Positions 48,123 to 56,922 of a stretch of 61,727 nucleotides of DNA are shown here, piece by piece. The DNA lies in assembly GCF_003254575.1 (NCBI RefSeq), contig NZ_QJUA01000034.1:1-61727 (forward strand), given 5' to 3'. Source of the stretch: Mycobacterium kyogaense. GTDB taxonomy: Bacteria > Actinomycetota > Actinomycetes > Mycobacteriales > Mycobacteriaceae. The notes under the pieces were generated by a model. That model ran no database searches, was not told the DNA's origin, and worked only from the letters and a program-made list of their open reading frames with translations. A program made the position numbers and the translations under genes. Within the stretch, counting starts at the first letter, position 1; every line of letters begins with the position of its first letter.

Positions 48123-49566
48123 GAGCACCCACCGGGCTCGGCGTGCCGGCGATCAGCGGCGCCAGCCGGTCGGCGGAGCGTTGCGCGCGTTGCGATGTGG
48201 AGTACACGCCGAGCGCCAGGATCACGAAGCCCAGTGCCACGCAGACGAACCACAGCGGTCGAGCGGCCGTCGCGAAGTCCGTGCCACCCATCGTGATCGC
48301 CGAGCCGGCGACCGAACCGCACAGCGCCACACCGATACTCACGCCAACCTGCCGACTCGTCGACGTCACCGCCGAGGCGGCGCCCGCGCGATCCAGCGGC
48401 ATCCCGCCGACGGCGGCGTTGGTGATCGGCGCGTTGACCATCGCGAAGCCGATACCGAAGACCGCGAACACGATCAGCATCCACCACACCGGGGTCGACG
48501 CGGTCAGGAAGGTCAACATCGTGGCGGCAGCGACGATCATCGTCCCGGCGATCACCAAGGACGGGCGGGCGCCGTACCGGCCGACCAGGCGGCCCGACAG
48601 CGGGGAGAAGATCAGGGCACCGATCGCGATCGGCAGGTAGATCAGGCCGGTGTGCATCGCCGAGAAGCCGCGCTCGCCTTGGAGGTAGAGAGACATCATG
48701 AACAGGAAGGCGCCCCAGGCGGAGAAGGCACTGACCGCCGAGATGGTGGCGGAGCTGAACGGGATGCTCCGGAAGAAGCGGAGGTCCAGGAATGGATCCT
48801 CGCGCCGCGACTCGAAGCGCAGGAACGCAGCCAGGGCCACGACAGCGATGACGGCGATGCCGACGACCCGGGGATGCGTCCATCCCAGCACCGGACCCTC
48901 GATCAGGGTGTAGACGACGCCGAACAGCGTCACCACCGCCAACAGCTGCCCGACCGGGTCGACGCTGCGCATGGTCGCCGACTTGGTCTCGGGCACGAAG
49001 ATGGCGGTGAGGACCAGCGCGGCCGCACAGATCGGCAGGTTGATCCAGAACACCGAGCGCCAGCCGACCGTCTCGATCAACAGGCCGCCGACTATCGGCC
49101 CGGCCGCCATCGAGATACCGGTCACCCCACCCCAGATCCCCAGCGCCCTGGCACGCTCCTGCGGTTTGACGAAGATCTGCGAAATGATCGACAGTGCAAC
49201 GGGATTCATCATCGAACCACCGATCCCCTGCAGAAAACGGGCGCCGATCAACGCGTCGATCGTGGGCGCGAGGCTGCACGCCAGCGAGCCCAGCGCGAAC
49301 AGCGTCAGCCCGATCTGGAACACCCGGCGGCGGCCGAACCGGTCACCCGTGGCCCCCGACAGCATCAGCAGCGAGGCCAGCACCAGCGTGTAGACGTCGA
49401 GCACCCACTGCATCTGCGAGGGCGAAGCCGACAGATCGGTGCGGATGGCCGGAATCGCGACGTTGACGATCGTGGCGTCCATGGAGACGATCAGCAAGCT
49501 CAGGCAGCAGGACACCAGAACGATCACCTTGCGCCGCTGCGTCAGCGTGCCGACGGTTTCATTCAT
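48112..49566 (-). CDS. MFS drug exporter, DHA2 (14-helix) family
   Basis: A 484-residue major-facilitator exporter of the EmrB/QacA type. Motif D1 LIVSMDATIVNVAIPAIRTD, motif A GDRFGRRRVFQIG, motif C GVTGISMAAGPIVGGLLIE and 14 hydrophobic segments to the end identify proton-driven multidrug antiporters. Substrate unpredictable. The ATG at 49566 has a possible operator over its leader (49567-49587), and MarR follows directly as a co-transcribed gene, a common autoregulated efflux arrangement. The C-terminus is long and Ser/Ala-rich (TSQRAQRSADRLAPL). Confidence 0.92.
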   Translation of the reverse strand: MNETVGTLTQRRKVIVLVSCCLSLLIVSMDATIVNVAIPAIRTDLSASPSQMQWVLDVYTLVLASLLMLSGATGDRFGRRRVFQIGLTLFALGSLACSLAPTIDALIGARFLQGIGGSMMNPVALSIISQIFVKPQERARALGIWGGVTGISMAAGPIVGGLLIETVGWRSVFWINLPICAAALVLTAIFVPETKSATMRSVDPVGQLLAVVTLFGVVYTLIEGPVLGWTHPRVVGIAVIAVVALAAFLRFESRREDPFLDLRFFRSIPFSSATISAVSAFSAWGAFLFMMSLYLQGERGFSAMHTGLIYLPIAIGALIFSPLSGRLVGRYGARPSLVIAGTMIVAAATMLTFLTASTPVWWMLIVFAVFGIGFAMVNAPITNAAVGGMPLDRAGAASAVTSTSRQVGVSIGVALCGSVAGSAITMGGTDFATAARPLWFVCVALGFVILALGVYSTSQRAQRSADRLAPLIAGTPSPVGAHVR

Positions 49567-49587
49567 ACAACGATTGTGAAACTACAA
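49567..49587. promoter_or_regulatory. Possible MarR operator at the MFS start
   Basis: acaa-cga-ttgt-gaaact-acaa gives two overlapping inverted repeats of the half-site TTGT/ACAA, directly against the ATG of the MFS gene and over its ribosome-binding region. MarR proteins often bind such short TTGT-type palindromes. Half-sites of four bases are weak evidence. Confidence 0.35.
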
Positions 49588-49629
49588 CCGTCATGATCGC
49601 AAGCGACGAGAATGTGACGCTCGGCGCAA

Positions 49630-49689
49630 GCGAGCGCGCACAGAATGCCGTTGATTGCGGCGCGTCGGCGTGCAGACGCGCGCGCTCGC
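49630..49689. terminator. Hairpin-forming element downstream of gltA2
   Basis: gcgagcgcgc (49630-49639) is the exact complement of gcgcgctcgc (49680-49689), with partial extra pairing inside and outside. It starts 9 bp beyond the gltA2 stop. Shared fragments (gcagacgcg, gcgagc) recall the 6889-6946 palindrome, so it may be a relative of it. Long loop, no T-tract. Confidence 0.5.
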
Positions 49690-49698
49690 CGAACGAGG

Positions 49699-51003
49699 CT
49701 AGCGGTCGGAAAGGTCGGTGAAGTCCCGCTCGGTGTAGCCGGTGTAGATCTGCCGCGGCCGGCCGATCTTGTTCGGCTCGCCGTGCATCTCCCGCCAGTG
49801 CGCGATCCACCCGGGCAGCCGGCCCAGCGCGAACAGCACCGTGAACATCCGCGTGGGGAAGCCCATGGCCCGGTAGATCACGCCGGTGTAGTAGTCGACG
49901 TTCGGGTAGAGCTTGCGCTCGACGAAGAAGTCATCGGTCAGGGCGATCTCTTCGAGTTCCTTGGCGATGTCGAGCAGTTCGTCCTGCACGCCGATCTTGC
50001 CGAGGATCTTGTCCGCCTGCTCCTTGACGATGCGGGCGCGCGGATCGTAGTTCTTGTAGACGCGGTGACCGAAGCCCATCAGCTTCACGCCGTCCTCGCG
50101 GTTCTTGACCTTCTTGACGAACGTCGCGACGTCGTCGTCGCCCTTCTGGATCTTCGTCAGCATCTCCAACACGGCCTGGTTGGCGCCGCCGTGCAACGGG
50201 CCCCACAGCGCATTGATACCGCCGGAGATCGACGTGAACAGGTTCGCCTGCGAGCTGCCCACCAGGCGCACCGTCGAGGTGGAGCAGTTCTGCTCGTGGT
50301 CGGCGTGCAAGATGAACAGCATGTCGAGCGCCCGGACGATCTCCGGATCGACCTCGTAGGGCTCGGCGGGGAACCCGAACGTCATCCGCAGGAAGTTCTC
50401 CACCAGCGTCAGCGAGTTGTCCGGGTAGAGGAACGGCTGCCCCTCGGACTTCTTGTAGGCGTACGCGGCGATCGTGGGCAGCTTGGCCAGCAGCCGGATC
50501 GTGGACAGCTCCACCTGCTGCGGGTTGAACGGATCCAGCGAATCCGGGTAGTACGCACTCAGTGCGTTCACCGCGCTGGAGAGCACAGGCATCGGGTGGG
50601 CGTCGCGGGGGAAGCCGTCGAAGAACCGCTTGAGGTCCTCGTGCAGCAACGTGTGCCGCTGGATCTGGGTGGTGAACTTCTCCAGCTGATCGGCGGTGGG
50701 CAGCTCGCCGTACAGCAGCAGGTAGCTGACCTCGATGAAGTTGGACTTCTCGGCGAGCTGCTCGATCGGATACCCGCGGTAGCGCAGGATGCCGGCGTCT
50801 CCGTCGATGTAGGTGATCGCGCTCTTGGTCGATGAGGTGTTGACGAAGCCGCCGTCGAACGTGGTGTAACCGGTCTTTGCCAGCAGTGACCCGAGCGCGA
50901 TGCCGTCGGCACCCTCGGTCGCTTTGACGATGTCGAGTTCCAGCTCCCCGCCCGGGTAGGACAGGGTGGCGTGCTCTTTCCCGGCTTCGGCGTGATCGGC
51001 CAC
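49699..51003 (-). CDS. gltA2: Citrate synthase GltA2 (type II)
   Basis: A 434-residue citrate synthase joining acetyl-CoA and oxaloacetate at the TCA entry. It has the N-terminal beta-strand region of type II enzymes (LSYPGGELELDIVKATEGAD). Catalytic and binding segments are LHADHEQNCSTSTVRLVGSS (His), WGPLHGGANQAVLEML, LMGFGHRVYKNYDPRA (His) and TVLFALGRLPGWIAHWREM. It is the mycobacterial GltA2 (Rv0896, 431 residues from memory). GTG start at 51003 with GAAGGGA upstream. The 134-bp region upstream holds its promoter. A second, smaller citrate synthase (citA) lies 2.8 kb away in the same window. Confidence 0.97.
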   Translation of the reverse strand: MADHAEAGKEHATLSYPGGELELDIVKATEGADGIALGSLLAKTGYTTFDGGFVNTSSTKSAITYIDGDAGILRYRGYPIEQLAEKSNFIEVSYLLLYGELPTADQLEKFTTQIQRHTLLHEDLKRFFDGFPRDAHPMPVLSSAVNALSAYYPDSLDPFNPQQVELSTIRLLAKLPTIAAYAYKKSEGQPFLYPDNSLTLVENFLRMTFGFPAEPYEVDPEIVRALDMLFILHADHEQNCSTSTVRLVGSSQANLFTSISGGINALWGPLHGGANQAVLEMLTKIQKGDDDVATFVKKVKNREDGVKLMGFGHRVYKNYDPRARIVKEQADKILGKIGVQDELLDIAKELEEIALTDDFFVERKLYPNVDYYTGVIYRAMGFPTRMFTVLFALGRLPGWIAHWREMHGEPNKIGRPRQIYTGYTERDFTDLSDR

Positions 51004-51137
51004 TGGGATCCCTTCGGGTCGGTTCTAACGGGAATCGCGAGGTCTGGATGCAAGTCTGACTACAGAAGGTAGTCCCATTCCGACGAGGCCGCCCGCGGGG
51101 GTCGCCGACGCCGCGTCCCATCGGCATCGCCCGGGCG

Positions 51138-51788
51138 TCACACCGCCAGCCCGAACCCCGCGAACTCGTCCATGAAGTCAGCACAGACCGACTCGAACGC
51201 GGCGATCGTGTCGTCCACCCCCACGCCGGCCAGCGAAGACGAGCACCGCGTGACCTCCTGCAGCGCGGTCATCAGCACACCACCGAAAACGGCCGACATC
51301 AGCCTCACCCGCCGGTCGTCGACCCGCAGCCCCATCCGCTCGGCCATCGCGACATCGACAGGGCTGGCCCGGAACTCCATGGCCGCCTGCTGCAGCGTTC
51401 CCGAGGACACCGTGATCCTCAGGATCTGCATCAGTCGATACGACGACAGCGCCCCCGCGGGCGCCAACTTCGAGTTCTGCGCCATCCCGATGTACGCGCG
51501 GCGGAGCGCCTCGAAGTGTCCGATCTCGGGTGGTTGGGTGATCAATTCCGCCGCGACCATGTCGAGCACTTCGTCGATCAGAGCCAGCGCGATCGCGTCC
51601 TTGGTGGCGAAGTAGCGGCTGAAGGTGCGCGGCGAGACGTCGGCGCTCGCAGCGATCTGGTCGACAGTCGTTCCGTCGAAGCCCTGCCGATCGCACAGCA
51701 GGACGGCGGAGTCGATCAGAGTGGCACGGGTCCGGCGCTTCTTGCGCTCACGAAGCCCGAGCACGGGCTCCCCCCTGACATCACCCAC
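51138..51788 (-). CDS. TetR-family transcriptional regulator
   Basis: A 216-residue repressor. The N-terminal helix-turn-helix reads TRATLIDSAVLLCDRQGFDG, TTVDQIAASADVSPRTFSRY, FATKDAIALALIDEV. The rest is the helical ligand and dimer domain; a long tail ends DFMDEFAGFGLAV. GTG start at 51788. It lies 57 bp downstream of the MFS permease on the same strand, so control of that permease or of gltA2 is possible but not shown. Ligand unknown. Confidence 0.9.
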   Translation of the reverse strand: MGDVRGEPVLGLRERKKRRTRATLIDSAVLLCDRQGFDGTTVDQIAASADVSPRTFSRYFATKDAIALALIDEVLDMVAAELITQPPEIGHFEALRRAYIGMAQNSKLAPAGALSSYRLMQILRITVSSGTLQQAAMEFRASPVDVAMAERMGLRVDDRRVRLMSAVFGGVLMTALQEVTRCSSSLAGVGVDDTIAAFESVCADFMDEFAGFGLAV

Positions 51789-51845
51789 GGGTACGGATGC
51801 TAATCGGCGCGACGGCGCCGCGAGGGCGATCTGAGGTGGGAGAGA

Positions 51846-53117
51846 TCAGCGAATTCCCGGCACCCGATAGCGGACGAACGCGGGCACAGCGAGCGCCGCC
51901 AGCACCACCCCGACCACCACGAGCACACCGCCGCCTGCCGCGGCGACGGTCGTCCCGACGGCGGCGGCCGCCGCACCGTGCGCGGCGTCGGCGAACCGGG
52001 GACCACCGGCAACGACGACGGTGAAGACGCCCTGCAGGCGCCCGCGCAGCTCGTCCGAGGCCACCTCCTGCAGGATCGTCGACCGGAACGCCGCCGAAAC
52101 CATGTCGGCCGCACCGCCGAAAGCCAAGCAGCCCAGGGCAATCCACAGCATCAGGCCCGCGGTCCCGTTCGCCGCCCCGGCTGCCAAGCCGAAGCCGGTC
52201 ATCGCCAGGCCCCAGGCCACGATCGCGCCCACCACCGCGAGGCCCTGCCGGCGCACCCGGGGTAGCCAGCCCGAGAACACGCCGCCGGCCACGGCACCCG
52301 CCGACATCGCCGCCGCCAGCAGGGCCATCGTCGTACCGCCCGCCACGGGACCGCCGAAGCTCTCGTGAGCCATCTGCGGGAACAGCGCCCGCGGCATCCC
52401 GAAGATCATCGCGATCAGGTCCACGACGAACGACATCAGCACCACGCGGTTGCCGGCGAGGTAGCGGAAGCCGTCGAGGACGGCCTTCAGCCCGTAACCC
52501 GGTGCGCCCTCGCCGGTCAGCGACGGCGGCATCGGAGCCAACCTGATGGTGGCCCACACCGCGGCGAGACACGTCAGGGTGTCGATGAGGTAGAGCGTCG
52601 ACAGGTCGACCCAGTGCAGGAGCACGCCGGCCAGCAGCGGGCCGGCGATCGCGCCGAACTGCATCACCGTCATGTTCAGCGAGTTCGCCGCCGGCAACTG
52701 GGCAAGGGGCAGCATGCGCGGAATGGCGGCCGATCGCGTCGGTGAGTTCACCGCGAAGAACGCCTGCTGCACCGAGAGCAGGCTCAGCACCACCCACACG
52801 TTGTCGATGCCCAGCGCCGCCTGCACCCACAGCAGCGCCGAGGACACGGTCAATCCGCACGAGGTGATGATGAGCAGCACCCGGCGATCCATCGCGTCGG
52901 CCCACGCGCCTCCCCACAGCCCGAACACGACGAGCGGCACGAGCGCGAACAGGCCGGCCAGTCCGACATAGAGCGAGTTCTGGGTCAGGGCGTAGAGCTG
53001 GACCGGCACCGCGAAGATCGTCAGATTCGCGCCGACGACGGTGACGATCCCGGCAGACCAGAGCCGGCGGAAGTCCGGCGTCTGCAGCGGCGTCGTGTCG
53101 GCGAACAGCCGCCCCAC
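51846..53117 (-). CDS. MFS transporter (EntS/MFS_3-type)
   Basis: A 423-residue 12-helix major-facilitator protein with a short N-terminal tail (LFADTTPLQTPDFRRLWSAG) typical of the MFS_3/enterobactin-exporter-like group. Motif A in WGGAWADAMDRRVLLIIT, motif C-like stretches MQFGAIAGPLLAGVLLHWVD and AFGGAADMVSAAFRSTI. Substrate unknown; relatives export siderophores or drugs. The GTG at 53117 shares its G with the pdxH stop (TAGTG), so it is translationally coupled to pdxH. Confidence 0.9.
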   Translation of the reverse strand: MGRLFADTTPLQTPDFRRLWSAGIVTVVGANLTIFAVPVQLYALTQNSLYVGLAGLFALVPLVVFGLWGGAWADAMDRRVLLIITSCGLTVSSALLWVQAALGIDNVWVVLSLLSVQQAFFAVNSPTRSAAIPRMLPLAQLPAANSLNMTVMQFGAIAGPLLAGVLLHWVDLSTLYLIDTLTCLAAVWATIRLAPMPPSLTGEGAPGYGLKAVLDGFRYLAGNRVVLMSFVVDLIAMIFGMPRALFPQMAHESFGGPVAGGTTMALLAAAMSAGAVAGGVFSGWLPRVRRQGLAVVGAIVAWGLAMTGFGLAAGAANGTAGLMLWIALGCLAFGGAADMVSAAFRSTILQEVASDELRGRLQGVFTVVVAGGPRFADAAHGAAAAAVGTTVAAAGGGVLVVVGVVLAALAVPAFVRYRVPGIR

Positions 53118-53773
53118 TACGGCTGGAGGCGTTCGATGTGACCCTCGCGCACGCGAATTCTGTTGTGCAGGCGGCTCTCTCGACCCTGCCAGAATTCGAT
53201 CTCCTCGGGCGCGATCAGGTAGCCACCCCAGTGTGGCGGGACGGGCACGGTCTCGGTGCCGGCGAACCGTTCGGTGACCTCGGCGAGCTGACGGCGCAGG
53301 GCATCACGCGAGGCGATCGGTGAGCTCTGCGCCGAGGCCCATGCGCCGAGCTGCGCGCCCCGGGGGCGCTGCACCCAGTAGGCGGCGGTCTCGGCGTCGG
53401 ACACCTTGGTCACCGTTCCGCGGACGTGTACCTGCCTGCTGAGCGCGTACCAGGGGAACGTCGCCGAGGCGTACGGCGCGGCGGCCAGCTGCTCGCCCTT
53501 GGCCGAGGCGTAGTTCGTGTAGAAGGTGAGGCCGGATGCGGTCACGCTCTTGCACAACACGGTGCGGGTGACCGGTCTTCCCGCCGCATCGACAGTGCCG
53601 ACGACCATCGCGTTCGGCTCGACCACCCCGCCCTGCTCGGCGTCGGCCAACCAGCTGGTCAGCAGCGCCAGCCAGCCCCCGTCGAGCCAGCTCTCGTCGA
53701 GGTCGGCGCTGCCGTCCTTCTCGACCGATCCGTACTCCACCCGCATACGCGCGAGGTGATCCGATGTGCTCAC
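53117..53773 (-). CDS. pdxH: Pyridoxamine 5'-phosphate oxidase
   Basis: A 218-residue FMN enzyme making pyridoxal phosphate from pyridoxamine or pyridoxine phosphate. FMN-binding segments RTVLCKSVTASGLTFYTNYA and PYASATFPWYALSRQVHVRG are present. The C-terminal dimerisation signature is WGGYLIAPEEIEFWQGRESR, LHNRIRVREGHIERLQP. It is the length of a standard PdxH. It starts 68 bp from citA on the opposite strand. Coupled to the MFS gene downstream (TAGTG), an unusual partner that could move a B6-related compound (inference). Confidence 0.95.
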   Translation of the reverse strand: MSTSDHLARMRVEYGSVEKDGSADLDESWLDGGWLALLTSWLADAEQGGVVEPNAMVVGTVDAAGRPVTRTVLCKSVTASGLTFYTNYASAKGEQLAAAPYASATFPWYALSRQVHVRGTVTKVSDAETAAYWVQRPRGAQLGAWASAQSSPIASRDALRRQLAEVTERFAGTETVPVPPHWGGYLIAPEEIEFWQGRESRLHNRIRVREGHIERLQP

Positions 53774-53841
53774 GCGATCACGCTACGCCCGACGTCCGAC
53801 TGGCAGTTTCGCCGGCGGGCCGTGATGCAACAATCACGCCC

Positions 53842-54960
53842 ATGACTGCGGTGCCCAAGGATTTCGCCCCCGGACTCGCGGGCGTGGTGGCGTTCGAGAC
53901 CGAGATCGCCGAACCCGACAAGGACGGCGGCGCCCTGCGCTACCGCGGCGTCGACATCGACGACCTGGTGTCCAACCGGGTCACCTTCGGCGACGTCTGG
54001 AGCCTGCTGGTCGACGGCCGGTTCGGGGCGGGACTCGCACCCGCGGAACCGTTCCCGGTGCCGGTGCACAGCGGCGACGTTCGCGTCGACGTCCAGGCGG
54101 GCATGGCCATGCTGGCCCCGATCTGGGGGTTGCGGCCGCTGCTGGACATCGATGACCAGACCGCACGCGACGACCTGGCGCGGGTCTCGGTGATGGGGCT
54201 GTCCTACGTCGCGCAGTCCGCGCGCGGAATCGGGAAGCCTGCCGTTCCGCAGCGCGTCATCGACGAATGCCCCACGGTGACAGCGCGATTCATGACGCGG
54301 TGGCAGGGCGACCCCGATCCGCGCCACGTCGAGGCGATCGACGCCTACTGGGTGAGCGCCGCCGAACACGGAATGAACGCGTCGACGTTCACCGCGCGCG
54401 TCATCGCGTCGACGGGCGCTGACGTGGCGGCCGCACTGTCCGGAGCAGTCGGCGCGATGAGCGGTCCGCTGCACGGCGGCGCGCCCGCCCGGGTGATCCC
54501 GATGATCGAGGAGGCCGAACGCACCGGGGATGCCCGCGCGGTCATCACCGGCATCCTGGACCGCAAGGAAAAGCTGATGGGCTTCGGTCACCGGGTGTAC
54601 CGGGCCGAGGACCCCCGGGCGCGGGTTCTGCGGGCCACCGCCAAGCGCCTGGACGCTCCGCGCTACGAGGTGGCCGCCGCGTTGGAACAGGCCGCGCTGA
54701 CCGAGCTCCGGGAGCGCAGACCCGACCGCGCGATCGAGACCAACGTCGAGTTCTGGGCGGCGGTCATCCTCGATTTCGCCGAGGTACCGCCGGCCATGAT
54801 GCCCGCGATGTTCACCTGTGGGCGCACCGCAGGATGGTGCGCCCACATCCTCGAGCAGAAGCGTCTGGGCAAGCTGGTGCGACCGTCGGCGATCTACGTC
54901 GGCCCGGCACCGCGCAGCCTCGAGTCGGTCGACGGCTGGGACTCACTGGCCCGGCCATGA
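53842..54960 (+). CDS. citA: Citrate synthase CitA (short, methylcitrate-synthase-like)
   Basis: A 372-residue citrate synthase of the shorter actinobacterial type, matching Rv0889c (373 residues). Segments include FGDVWSLLVDGRFGAGLAP, SAAEHGMNASTFTARVIAS (His), AMSGPLHGGAPARVIPMIEE, LMGFGHRVYRAEDPRARVLR and FTCGRTAGWCAHILEQKR. It lacks the N-terminal domain of GltA2. The reaction could include 2-methylcitrate formation as in relatives; not decidable here. ATG at 53842 (MTAVPKDFAP), divergent from pdxH. Its stop overlaps the next gene as ATGA. Confidence 0.95.
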   Translation: MTAVPKDFAPGLAGVVAFETEIAEPDKDGGALRYRGVDIDDLVSNRVTFGDVWSLLVDGRFGAGLAPAEPFPVPVHSGDVRVDVQAGMAMLAPIWGLRPLLDIDDQTARDDLARVSVMGLSYVAQSARGIGKPAVPQRVIDECPTVTARFMTRWQGDPDPRHVEAIDAYWVSAAEHGMNASTFTARVIASTGADVAAALSGAVGAMSGPLHGGAPARVIPMIEEAERTGDARAVITGILDRKEKLMGFGHRVYRAEDPRARVLRATAKRLDAPRYEVAAALEQAALTELRERRPDRAIETNVEFWAAVILDFAEVPPAMMPAMFTCGRTAGWCAHILEQKRLGKLVRPSAIYVGPAPRSLESVDGWDSLARP

Positions 54961-55571
54961 CCGGCGAACGGATCGTCTTCGCATCGGCCGCACGGTATCT
55001 GGCGACACTGGTGCGTCAGATACCCGCGGACCGATGGGACGGACCGGGGCTCGGCGAGTGGACGGTGCGCGATCTGGTGGGGCACACGTCGCGATCACTC
55101 ATCACCGTCAGCAGCTACCTGAACACCAGCGCATCACGCGAGGACGTTCGCGAACCCGCCGACTATTACGTGCGCATCAGTGACTACGTCACCGATGCCG
55201 GCGCCGACGCGATCGTCGAGCGCGGCCGTCAGGCGGGCCGTGATCTCGGCGCGGACCCCGTCGCGACGATCGACGGTCTGGTCGAGCGGGTGCTCGGCGA
55301 GATCGACACCGCCGGCGACCCGCTGATGGAGGTGATCGGCGGACTGGGCGTGCGGTTGTCCACCTACCTGCCCACCCGGACCTTCGAGATCGCCGTGCAC
55401 GGCCTGGACATCGCCGCGGCGGTCGGGCTCACGGTGACTCCGCCGGTCGAGGTGCTCGCCGAGTCCGCCGCGCTGGCAGGCCGGATCGGCGCACACCTGG
55501 GCCAGGGCGCGGCGGTGCTGCTCGCGTTGACCGGGCGCAGCCCGCTGCCCGCGGGATTCTCCGTCGTCTGA
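54957..55571 (+). CDS. DinB / maleylpyruvate-isomerase-type protein
   Basis: A 204-residue four-helix-bundle protein of the DinB_2 / mycothiol-dependent isomerase group. The N-terminal half has the family's metal-site segment around DLVGHTSRSLITVSSY, the usual WTVRDLVGHTS helix motif, and later EIAVHGLDIAAAVGLTV, whose HGxD is the second metal-binding motif. These proteins often use mycothiol or act on unknown small molecules. ATG at 54957 overlaps the citA stop (ATGA), a firm start. Function beyond family is unknown. Confidence 0.85.
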   Translation: MTGERIVFASAARYLATLVRQIPADRWDGPGLGEWTVRDLVGHTSRSLITVSSYLNTSASREDVREPADYYVRISDYVTDAGADAIVERGRQAGRDLGADPVATIDGLVERVLGEIDTAGDPLMEVIGGLGVRLSTYLPTRTFEIAVHGLDIAAAVGLTVTPPVEVLAESAALAGRIGAHLGQGAAVLLALTGRSPLPAGFSVV

Positions 55572-55640
55572 GCCGATGAGTTCTGGGTGTCGGCCGGGTC
55601 AGTACCGACAGCCAACCGGCCAATGCAGAAGGAGATACCC

Positions 55641-56093
55641 GTGGCACCCGACAACACCCCGATGCTCGTCCCCCACCTCGTCGTCGGCGACGCCGCCGCG
55701 GCGCTGGACTTCTATGCCAGGGCGTTCGGCGCCGAGGAGATGGTCCGGCTGCCCGGGCCCGACGGCAAGCTGATGCACGCCTGCATGCGCATCAACGGAT
55801 CGATGGTGTTCCTCAACGACGACTATCCCGAGTACAACGACGGCGTGTCGAGCACCCCGGCCGCGCTGGGCGGCACACCGGTCACGCTGCACCTGCACGG
55901 CGCCGACGTCGACGGCCGGTTCCAGCGGGCGCTCGACGCGGGCGCCGTCGTGGTCAACCCACTGGAGGACCAGTTCTGGGGTGACCGCTACGGGGTGGTG
56001 CGCGACCCCTTCGGCCACCACTGGGCGCTGGCCGAATCCGTGCGAGAGGTCGACGTCACCGAGATCGCGGCACAGATGAGCAGTGCCGAGTAA
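55641..56093 (+). CDS. Glyoxalase/VOC-fold protein (PhnB-like, Rv0887c-like)
   Basis: A 150-residue vicinal-oxygen-chelate protein with two beta-alpha-beta-beta-beta modules: PHLVVGDAAAALDFYARAFG and, in the second half, LHLHGADVDGRFQRALDAGA ending RYGVVRDPFGHHWALAE. It resembles PhnB/3-demethylubiquinone-9-methyltransferase-like proteins and Rv0887c (152 residues from memory). Activity unknown. The GTG at 55641 is fixed by an excellent AAGGAG 8 bp upstream; an ATG at 55623 would overlap that ribosome-binding site. 69 bp after the previous stop. Confidence 0.9.
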   Translation: MAPDNTPMLVPHLVVGDAAAALDFYARAFGAEEMVRLPGPDGKLMHACMRINGSMVFLNDDYPEYNDGVSSTPAALGGTPVTLHLHGADVDGRFQRALDAGAVVVNPLEDQFWGDRYGVVRDPFGHHWALAESVREVDVTEIAAQMSSAE

Positions 56094-56145
56094 CCGTTTG
56101 GTGTGTTTGCTGGGCTAGATGGGACGGGCCAGCGATAATCCGACG

Positions 56146-56922
56146 ATGATCTGGCTGCTCCAGTTCCCCCCTGTGCTCCTCGGCATCCTGTGGGTTGTCA
56201 TCATCGTGGGGATCTCCGTCGGCGGGCTGGTGGTGTTCCGCAAGGCGGTGTCGCACACCCGGCTGGAGAACGCGAACCCGGTGTCCAGTGCGGTGTTTCA
56301 GGTCGCGGGGGTGCTCTACGCCGTCCTGGTCGCGTTCGTCGTCGTAGTGGTGTGGGAACAGATGGGCGACGCCGAGGACGCGGCAAGCAAAGAAGCCTCG
56401 GCGGTCGCCGACCTGCTCCGCGACTCGGCCGCCCTGCCCGCCGCCAACCGCGCCGAGGTGGAACGCAACCTGATCGCCTACACCCGCGACGTGATCGACA
56501 ACGAGTTCCCGCGCATGCGCCGGGGCGAGGCGATCTCCGAGCAGTCGCCGGCACTGAACGACGTGTGGCAGTCCTACCTGAAGGTGCAGCCCGAGACACG
56601 CAACGAGATCGCGTTCTTCGACCACGCGATCGTGCGCCTGAACGATCTCAGCGCCAACCGGAAGTTGCGGGTGTCCACCGGCGATGCCTCGGTGCCGGGA
56701 GAGCTGTGGGTGCTGCTCATCGGCGGCGGAGCCGTGTTGATGACGTTCACCTACCTGTTCGGCACCAAAGACCTACTGGTGCACGGGATGGCGATCGGCC
56801 TCACGGCAGCGTTGCTGGCGTTCGTGATGTACCTGATCTTCGCGCTCGAACATCCCTACGTGGGCGCGCTGTCGGTGCAGCCCACCGCATTCGTCAACGC
56901 GCTCAGGGATTGGAACGTCTAG
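56146..56922 (+). CDS. DUF4239 membrane protein
   Basis: A 258-residue protein of the bestrophin-like DUF4239 family. It has an N-terminal helix (FPPVLLGILWVVIIVGISVG), a second helix around VAGVLYAVLVAFVVVVVWEQ, an acidic cytosolic domain, and two C-terminal helices (LWVLLIGGGAVLMTFTYLFG and GMAIGLTAALLAFVMYLIF). The family is a suspected ion-channel-like fold, role unknown. The start is probably the ATG at 56146 (MIWLLQFPPVLL); an in-frame ATG at 56119 adds nine residues. Neither has a good ribosome-binding site. The last 4 bases overlap the convergent fprB. Confidence 0.85.
   Translation: MIWLLQFPPVLLGILWVVIIVGISVGGLVVFRKAVSHTRLENANPVSSAVFQVAGVLYAVLVAFVVVVVWEQMGDAEDAASKEASAVADLLRDSAALPAANRAEVERNLIAYTRDVIDNEFPRMRRGEAISEQSPALNDVWQSYLKVQPETRNEIAFFDHAIVRLNDLSANRKLRVSTGDASVPGELWVLLIGGGAVLMTFTYLFGTKDLLVHGMAIGLTAALLAFVMYLIFALEHPYVGALSVQPTAFVNALRDWNV

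Noticed and set aside
47719..49596. 625-codon plus-strand open frame
   Set aside because: Shadow of the MarR and MFS genes; the MFS motifs on the minus strand are clear.
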